From contig CAUJFR010000309.1 in assembly GCA_963169885.1 (NCBI GenBank), positions 1 to 33,406 on the forward strand: a DNA stretch of 33,406 bases, read 5' to 3'. Positions 27,026 through 33,406 of this stretch are shown in pieces. Numbering within the stretch: the stretch's first letter is position 1; every line of letters begins with the position of its first letter. The notes under the pieces were generated by a model. It did not search any database and was not told where the DNA came from. It saw nothing but the letters and a program-made list of their open reading frames with translations. A program made the translations under genes and the position numbers. This DNA is from Bacteroidota bacterium. GTDB taxonomy: Bacteria > Bacteroidota > Bacteroidia > Chitinophagales > Chitinophagaceae.

Positions 27026-28417
27026 TTAAAGAAGACTCCCGCTTAACATGGCATAGGCCACCGAAAAGTAAATAATCAGTCCGGTTACATCCACCAGCGT
27101 GGCCACAAAGGGGGCAGAACTGACGGCAGGGTCGGCGCCAAGTCTTTTAAGCAGGAGGGGGAGCATACTACCGGAAAGGGTGCCCCAGAGAACTACACCG
27201 AGGAGTGTTACGGAAACGGTAACCCCGATCTGCCACCAGTAAATTCCATAGAGTGCCGGGTCAAAAGAATGCCAGGCATAGATCCGCAGGAAACCGATGA
27301 GGCCCAGTACGGCGCCCAGGAGTAATCCGGAAATGATTTCCCGCCGCATAACCCGCCACCAGTCTTTGATCGTGATTTCACCAATAGCCATAGCCTGTAT
27401 AATCAGGGTGGAGGCTTGAGAACCGCTGTTACCCCCGCTGGAAATAATCAGGGGAACAAATAAGGCCAGTACAACGGCTTTTTTTATTTCATCCTCAAAG
27501 AAAGCCATGGCCGTGGCGGTCAGCAGCTCTCCCAAAAACAGCACCACGAGCCATACGACCCTTTTTTTGAAGAGTTTCAGAATCGGAATTTCCAGGTAGG
27601 GTTCATTCAACGCTGCTGTACCTCCCATTTTCTGCATGTCCTCACTGAACTCTTCCTGGGTAACCCAAAGAATATCATCGATGGTTACAATGCCGAGCAG
27701 CTTATTGCTTTTACTGACAACGGGCAGGGCTACCCGGTTATTCATTTTAAATACTTCCGCGGCGGTTTCCTGGTCATTTTCCGGAAGGAGGGCGATAAAA
27801 CGTTCATCCATCAGTTCGGCTACCTTTTTATCCGGTGGATTCAGAATGAATTCACGGATCCGGATATCATCCAGCAATTCTCCTTTGTCATTGATCACAT
27901 AGATCACATTGATGGTCTCACTGTCCTTTCCGAATTTCCGGATCGTACTGAAGACCTCTTCAATTGTATTCCATGGATAAACATATACATAATCAGGAGT
28001 CATCAGCCGCCCGATACTGTTTTCGGGATAGCCAAGCAGGGATAACGTTACTTTCCGCTCATCCGGATCCAGTAATTTGATCAGTTCACGTACTACATTA
28101 CTGGGCAGCTCTTCCAGGAAATCGGTACGGTCATCCGCCGGCAGTTCATTCAACAGGTTGGCCGTTGTATTGGCCGGCAGATCACGGATCACTGATTTCT
28201 GAATAGAGAGATCCAGGATTTTGAATACACTGGCGGCCCGGTGTACCGACATATTGGCCACAATCTGGCTCTGGAAATCAGGAAATTCATGTACCAGGAA
28301 GGCGACATCACTGATATTCTGGTCATCCAGGAAATCACGGATCTTCAGCCGGTCTTCGGTCTGAATAACGGATTCAAACTGTTCCAGTAAAGTGGGATGT
28401 TCCAGTTCCAGTGACAT
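27026..28417 (-). CDS. mgtE: Magnesium transporter MgtE
   Basis: ORF 27026..28444; start MSLELEHPTLLEQF at 28417; MgtE_N, CBS pair, and TM region GNSGSQASTLIIQAMAIGEI. Confidence 0.95.
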   Translation of the reverse strand: MSLELEHPTLLEQFESVIQTEDRLKIRDFLDDQNISDVAFLVHEFPDFQSQIVANMSVHRAASVFKILDLSIQKSVIRDLPANTTANLLNELPADDRTDFLEELPSNVVRELIKLLDPDERKVTLSLLGYPENSIGRLMTPDYVYVYPWNTIEEVFSTIRKFGKDSETINVIYVINDKGELLDDIRIREFILNPPDKKVAELMDERFIALLPENDQETAAEVFKMNNRVALPVVSKSNKLLGIVTIDDILWVTQEEFSEDMQKMGGTAALNEPYLEIPILKLFKKRVVWLVVLFLGELLTATAMAFFEDEIKKAVVLALFVPLIISSGGNSGSQASTLIIQAMAIGEITIKDWWRVMRREIISGLLLGAVLGLIGFLRIYAWHSFDPALYGIYWWQIGVTVSVTLLGVVLWGTLSGSMLPLLLKRLGADPAVSSAPFVATLVDVTGLIIYFSVAYAMLSGSLL

Positions 28418-28531
28418 GGACCAAAAATACGAAGGGGGGCGCATACGGCCCTGTCAAATCTGCTGTGAAAATTACCCGTTTGTTGAGGATTGAATATTGC
28501 CGTACTTCGTACTGGTAAAAACCAGTAGCAT

Positions 28532-28915
28532 ATGATATTGCCTTTTTTATTTATTGCCCCGACAGAAACCCGGGGCAGGGGTGTATACACTTCGGAGGAT
28601 ATTGAAGAAGGAGTGATGGTGGAAGTATCGCCCGTAGTGGTCATGAGTATGGAGGAACGGAAACTGCTGGATCAGACCCTGCTGCATGATTATATTTTTG
28701 AATGGGGCGATAACAAGGATCAATGCTGTATGGCTATGGGTTATGTACCGGTATATAATCATTCGTATACGAGTAATTGTGAGTATGGAATGGACTATGA
28801 ACATCAGCTTATCAGCATAACCACAATAAGGCCCGTTAAAGCCGGGGAGGAGCTGTTGGTAAATTATAACGGGGATTGGAATGATGCCACACCACTCTGG
28901 TTTGAAGTGAAATAA
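28532..28915 (+). CDS. Small stand-alone SET-domain protein (putative lysine methyltransferase)
   Basis: GRGVYTSEDIEEGVMVE; YNHSYTSNCEYG (NHS..NC motif); AGEELLVNYNGDW (EL..NY motif). Confidence 0.85.
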   Translation: MILPFLFIAPTETRGRGVYTSEDIEEGVMVEVSPVVVMSMEERKLLDQTLLHDYIFEWGDNKDQCCMAMGYVPVYNHSYTSNCEYGMDYEHQLISITTIRPVKAGEELLVNYNGDWNDATPLWFEVK

Positions 28916-28948
28916 AAAAACCGGTCCGTAACTGCGGACCGGTTTTTT
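28915..28948. terminator. Bidirectional terminator between SET-domain and CHRD genes
   Basis: AAAAAACCGGTCCG-TAACTG-CGGACCGGTTTTTT. Confidence 0.9.
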
Positions 28949-28966
28949 AAAAATATAGTTAGTCAG

Positions 28967-29464
28967 TTACTGAAAACGAATTTGTCCGCGGATTTCGCCA
29001 CCCGGGAATGCAGCCGTATGCAGATTTACATAATAAACCCCATTCAACAGGTCTTGTTCTTTTACCACCACGTCATCTACTAACATTGATCCCTTATAGG
29101 AACCACAGGAAGTATTGCTGACTGTAGCACAGCGGGTGATAGCGGAAGTAGAAAAGGTCTGAACAACCCCTGCGGCAAAACCGGTAGGAGCCAATCCGTG
29201 AATATGGGCAGCTGTCACAGATCCGGTTAAACCAGACCAATTAAAAGAGTAAGTAAGAATCTTTGAGCTACGGGTATAAGATACATCCAGTGTACCCAGC
29301 GCAGCAGAAGTAACCGCAGGAGTTTCCTGAGCGCCGGTCATTGGAATACCGGTTTTGGAAAAATCTGAAGTTCTTTTCAGTTCAGCGTCCGATTCACAGG
29401 AAGAAATCATAAACAGTGAAGCGACCATGAACAGGGGTAAAGCAGTTAGTTTCATCAATTTCAT
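28967..29464 (-). CDS. CHRD-domain lipoprotein
   Basis: MKLMKLTALPLFMVASLFMISSC lipobox; GAQETPAVTSAALGTLDVSY, AAHIHGLA, VYYVNLHTAAFPGGEIRGQI. Confidence 0.88.
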   Translation of the reverse strand: MKLMKLTALPLFMVASLFMISSCESDAELKRTSDFSKTGIPMTGAQETPAVTSAALGTLDVSYTRSSKILTYSFNWSGLTGSVTAAHIHGLAPTGFAAGVVQTFSTSAITRCATVSNTSCGSYKGSMLVDDVVVKEQDLLNGVYYVNLHTAAFPGGEIRGQIRFQ

Positions 29465-29550
29465 GATTACGTTATTTGGGGTAAAAATAAGGATTTTTTT
29501 GAATGGGCAATATTTTTACAAAATAAGCTAAAACCCTGTGGGTAAACTGT

Positions 29551-32154
29551 TTATTTCAGGTGATTTTTTATTTCCTGCAGCTTCAATAAAGCTTCTACGG
29601 GAGTGAGGCGGTTAATATCCGTTTCTTCCAGCATCCGGCGGATTTCATCAAAGGTTTCGCTATGGGCATCGAAGATCGATAACTGCATTTTCGGGGTACT
29701 GATTTTCTTCAGCGCCTCCCCGGTGTCTTCCTGCACATGTTTGGTTTCCAATTGCCCAAGGATCTCATTGGCCCGGTCGAGCAGGGCAGGGGGCATCCCG
29801 GCCATTTTAGCCACGTGGATACCAAAACTGTGCGTGCTGCCCCCACGGGCCAGTTTACGCAGGAAAATGATTTTATTGCCGACTTCCTTATTGGTGACAT
29901 GAAAATTTTTGATCCGGGGACATTTTTCCTCCAGTTCATTGAGTTCATGATAGTGCGTGGCAAACAGCGTAATAGGTTGATGCGGGGAATTATGCAAATA
30001 CTCCGCAATGCTCCAGGCTATTGAAATACCATCGTAAGTCGATGTACCCCGGCCAATCTCATCCAGCAGGATCAGGCTGCGGGAGGTAAGATTATTAATG
30101 ATGGAGGCCGTCTCATTCATTTCCACCATAAACGTGGACTCGCCTCCCGACAGGTTATCGGACGCCCCCACCCGGGTAAATATCTTATCGGTCAGGGGCA
30201 GACGGGCTTCGGCAGCCGGTACAAAACTTCCGGTATGGGCCATCAGGGTAATCAGGGCGGTTTGCCGGAGTAAGGCCGACTTACCACTCATATTAGGACC
30301 CGTCAGGATGATGATCTGCTGGTTGTTTTTATTCAGTTCCACATCATTGCTGATATAGGTTTCGCCCACCGGCAAATTACGTTCTATCACCGGGTGCCGT
30401 CCCTCCTTCACGATCCATTCATCACCGGTATGCAGTACCGGCTTTTTATAGTGGTATTGGATGGCATTGTGGGCATGACAGGCCAGGCAATCCATAATGG
30501 CCAGCAGGTTGCCATTGGTTTGAACCGGTGCCAGGTAATCAAACAATTCATTGAGCAGGGCATCATACAATTCGGCTTCAATCCGTAAGATCTTTTCCTC
30601 CGCCCCGGTAATTTTTTCCTCATATTCTTTCAGTTCCGGTGTGATATACCGTTCCGCATTGGCCAGGGTCTGTTTGCGGATCCACTCGGGGGGAACTTTG
30701 TTTTTCTGCGAATTGGTGACTTCCAGGTAATAGCCAAACACATTATTAAAACCGATCTTGAGGGAGGCGATCCCGGTACGTTCGGCTTCCTTCACCTGAA
30801 GCCGGGTCAGGTACTCCTTGCCACTATAAGCGATCTGTCTCAGTTCATCGAGTTCGGGATGGACACCATCTCCGATGACTCCGCCCTTGGCGGCCAGTGC
30901 CGGCGGATTTTCATTGATCTCTTTAAAAATTTTATCAGCAATATAAGGACAGGGATTCAGGGCATCGCCCAGTCTTTTCAGGTATTCATTCTTGCAGGCC
31001 AGACAAAGTTGCTTGATCGTTTCCACCAGTTTTAATCCGCGGGCCAGTTGCATCACTTCACGCGGATTGATTTTCTTCATCGGGATTTTTGAAACCAGCC
31101 GTTCTATATCCCCGCATTGTTTGATGGGTTGGGTAAGTTTGTTCCGGAGTTCGGTTTCACGGATCAGGAATTCCACTGTGTCGAGCCGCTCATTGATCTT
31201 CTGAATATCTTTTAAGGGGAAAACAATCCATCGTTTCAGCAACCGGGCACCCATCGGGGATACTGTATTATCAAGCACCCCCAGCAGGGTATGATTGCCT
31301 TCATGGCTTCCATATACCAGTTCCAGGTTACGGATGGTAAAACGATCCATCCAGAGAAAATCATCCCGGTCGATCCGTTGGAGGGAAACGATATGCTGAA
31401 GATTCGGATGCTCGGTATCTTTCAGATAATGGATGATGGCCCCGGCAGCTGTTAATCCGTTTTTCATTTCATCCACACCGAATCCTTTCAGGGAATGCGT
31501 CTGGAAATGTTTCAGCAGCGTATCGCTGGCATAGCCGGCATCAAAAATCCATTCGTCAAGCGTGTAGGTATAGACTTTGTTATTGAAATATTCTTTAAAC
31601 TTCTTTTGCTGATGACGCTGGAATACCACTTCAGCCGGTTTGAAACTCTGGATCAGTTTATCGGCATATTCTCGATCCCCTTCAGCCGTAAAAAACTCAC
31701 CGGTAGAGATATCGAGAAAAGCCAGACCAAACTGTTCGTTTTCGGCAAAGTGTATCGCTGCCAGGAAATTATTGCTATGATGTTCGAGCAGTTTATCATT
31801 GACTGTGGTTCCAGGCGTTACCATATCAGTTACCCCTCTTTTCACAATGCCCTTTGCGAGTTTGGGATCTTCCAGTTGATCACAGATGGCCACCCGGTGA
31901 CCGGCTTTAACCAGCTTATGTAGATAGGTGTCAAGGGAGTGGTGGGGAAAACCGGCCAGTTCAGCAGAAGACGCGGCTCCATTGTTTCGTTTGGTCAGCG
32001 TAATGCCCAGGATACGAGAAGCTAAAACGGCATCCTGCCCAAAGGTTTCGTAAAAATCCCCGACCCTGAATAATAGAATCGCATCCGGGTATTTCTGTTT
32101 AATAGCCCGGTGCTGCTGCATCATTGGAGTTTCGGAACCTGCTGTTTTCGCCAT
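29551..32154 (-). CDS. mutS: DNA mismatch repair protein MutS
   Basis: FRVGDFYETFGQDA mismatch-recognition motif; Walker A GPNMSGKSALLRQ; DEIGRGTSTYDG. Confidence 0.97.
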   Translation of the reverse strand: MAKTAGSETPMMQQHRAIKQKYPDAILLFRVGDFYETFGQDAVLASRILGITLTKRNNGAASSAELAGFPHHSLDTYLHKLVKAGHRVAICDQLEDPKLAKGIVKRGVTDMVTPGTTVNDKLLEHHSNNFLAAIHFAENEQFGLAFLDISTGEFFTAEGDREYADKLIQSFKPAEVVFQRHQQKKFKEYFNNKVYTYTLDEWIFDAGYASDTLLKHFQTHSLKGFGVDEMKNGLTAAGAIIHYLKDTEHPNLQHIVSLQRIDRDDFLWMDRFTIRNLELVYGSHEGNHTLLGVLDNTVSPMGARLLKRWIVFPLKDIQKINERLDTVEFLIRETELRNKLTQPIKQCGDIERLVSKIPMKKINPREVMQLARGLKLVETIKQLCLACKNEYLKRLGDALNPCPYIADKIFKEINENPPALAAKGGVIGDGVHPELDELRQIAYSGKEYLTRLQVKEAERTGIASLKIGFNNVFGYYLEVTNSQKNKVPPEWIRKQTLANAERYITPELKEYEEKITGAEEKILRIEAELYDALLNELFDYLAPVQTNGNLLAIMDCLACHAHNAIQYHYKKPVLHTGDEWIVKEGRHPVIERNLPVGETYISNDVELNKNNQQIIILTGPNMSGKSALLRQTALITLMAHTGSFVPAAEARLPLTDKIFTRVGASDNLSGGESTFMVEMNETASIINNLTSRSLILLDEIGRGTSTYDGISIAWSIAEYLHNSPHQPITLFATHYHELNELEEKCPRIKNFHVTNKEVGNKIIFLRKLARGGSTHSFGIHVAKMAGMPPALLDRANEILGQLETKHVQEDTGEALKKISTPKMQLSIFDAHSETFDEIRRMLEETDINRLTPVEALLKLQEIKNHLK

Positions 32155-32203
32155 ATATAAGTCCCCGCCCGGCAGTTATAAAGCTATCCCCGGCAGGGGG
32201 TGA

Positions 32204-32211
32204 CAAAAATA
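32204..32211 (-). promoter_or_regulatory. Candidate -7 box (TATTTTTG) for mutS
   Basis: Exact TAnnTTTG match about 50 nt upstream of the mutS start. Confidence 0.45.
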
Positions 32212-32269
32212 AGGAACTGTTTATGTAAGAACCGGCCTTTCCGCATCTGTTGAAAAAAATAAAGCAGTC

Positions 32270-33406
32270 ATGAACAAACTTATAACCCTCACCGGGTTGC
32301 TTCTTTCCGGCACCCTTTTAAACGCCCAGGGCCTCCCCACCGATACGGTTCGGGTGGATGCCACCATCAATAATGCCACCGTCTACTTTGGTTATGGGGC
32401 CGAACTTACCCATGAAACCAAGGCCCGGGTGGATGGGAATACTAAAATCATTGTTATCAGTCAGCTCAGTACCAGTGCGGATCTGAATAGTCTGCAGGTG
32501 AGTGTACCCGAAGATGTGGCCTTACTCTCACAGCGGTACAGCGTGTTTTACCCAACCCTGCCCCCGGCTGTAAAAAACCGGGATGTAGAACGGCTGGAAG
32601 ACAGTATCCTTTTAATGAATAAAGAAATAAGCCGGCTGGACAACCTGGTACAGGTAGATCAGGAAGTGCTCACCAAGACCGGATCCATGATTGAAGGTTC
32701 CCTGAGTCATATCGGGGAAAAGACTTTGTCGGGCGAAGAATTACTGAAACTGGTAGAGTATTATACGGCCCGGATCGAGAAGATTAAAAATAACATGTTC
32801 AATAACCGTCAGCTGATTACCCAGGCCAATGTCCGGATCGCCGAGATCCGTAAACGGATTGCGTTGATGACAGCCGTTGCCCCGGTCAAACAACGTCCTT
32901 ACGGCCAGGTGATCCTGCAGGTGATGTGTAAAAAAGCCGGGGAGATTCCATTACAGTTATCTTATTACACCAATAATGCGGGTTGGGTAGCCGTATATGA
33001 TGTACGGGTGAATTCAAAGACCAATAAGGTTAAAATGGTCTATAAAGCCTCACTGACCCAGACCACCGGGGTGGACTGGAAAAAAACAAAACTCACCCTG
33101 AGCACAGGTACACCCAATTTTGGAGTAACAGCGCCCTTACTCACGCCCTGGTACCTGCAACTCTATGTGCCGGGCATTTATACCGACCTGGAACGAAGGG
33201 CCAGTATGAGCAATGCGAACCGGAATATTGTGCAATCCTATGCCGATAATAAAGCCATGGCGGAAGAAGTAGTGGTGAATGGTTATGGTACAATGAAACT
33301 TGAAAAAAAGCTGAATGACAATGTGAATCCCAGCACCGTGCAGCAGTATACCAGCCTGACGCAGGGGCAACTCAATACCAGTTTTGAAATTGACCTTCCC
33401 TATGAT
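32270..33406 (+). CDS. DUF4139 domain-containing secreted protein (mucoidy-inhibitor-like), partial at right edge
   Basis: Open frame from ATG 32270 to window end (379 codons); signal peptide MNKLITLTGLLLSGTLLNAQ; coiled coil; ISYYTNNAGWVAVYDVRV-type DUF4139 region. Not in ORF track because it is open at the edge. Confidence 0.8.
   Translation, partial: MNKLITLTGLLLSGTLLNAQGLPTDTVRVDATINNATVYFGYGAELTHETKARVDGNTKIIVISQLSTSADLNSLQVSVPEDVALLSQRYSVFYPTLPPAVKNRDVERLEDSILLMNKEISRLDNLVQVDQEVLTKTGSMIEGSLSHIGEKTLSGEELLKLVEYYTARIEKIKNNMFNNRQLITQANVRIAEIRKRIALMTAVAPVKQRPYGQVILQVMCKKAGEIPLQLSYYTNNAGWVAVYDVRVNSKTNKVKMVYKASLTQTTGVDWKKTKLTLSTGTPNFGVTAPLLTPWYLQLYVPGIYTDLERRASMSNANRNIVQSYADNKAMAEEVVVNGYGTMKLEKKLNDNVNPSTVQQYTSLTQGQLNTSFEIDLPYD

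Overview
This window looks like ordinary Bacteroidota chromosome, probably Chitinophagaceae-like: TAnnTTTG-type -7 boxes, TPP-regulated TonB receptor, DUF4954, DUF2807, CHRD and DUF4139 proteins. It is mostly housekeeping genes. Left to right: partial dCMP deaminase (-), NADP-isocitrate dehydrogenase (-), Crp/Fnr regulator (+), Nramp transporter fused to a UspA domain (-) with an overlapping DtxR/MntR regulator (-), a lipoprotein (+), alpha-glucan phosphorylase-like protein (+), IspH (-), GH13 lipoprotein (+), HtrA/Deg protease (-), LuxC-type acyl-CoA reductase (-) facing away from a dicluster ferredoxin (+), Ddl / PASTA / rhodanese cluster (+), TonB-dependent receptor (-) behind a TPP riboswitch, two tandem DUF2807 proteins (+), initiator tRNA-Met, Era and Der GTPases (+), GlmS and DUF4954 (-), MgtE (-), SET-domain protein (+), CHRD lipoprotein (-), MutS (-), and a DUF4139 protein (+) cut by the right edge. 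I saw no mobile element, prophage, CRISPR array or defence system, and no clearly new multi-gene system. The best second-look items are: replacement of the PLP lysine by Thr in the phosphorylase-like protein; a nested palindrome over the mntR promoter; TPP control of a lone TonB receptor; paralogous GIN-domain proteins with separately homogenised repeat motifs; interlocked divergent promoters; a candidate small RNA between ferredoxin and ddl; and dispersed intergenic repeat words.
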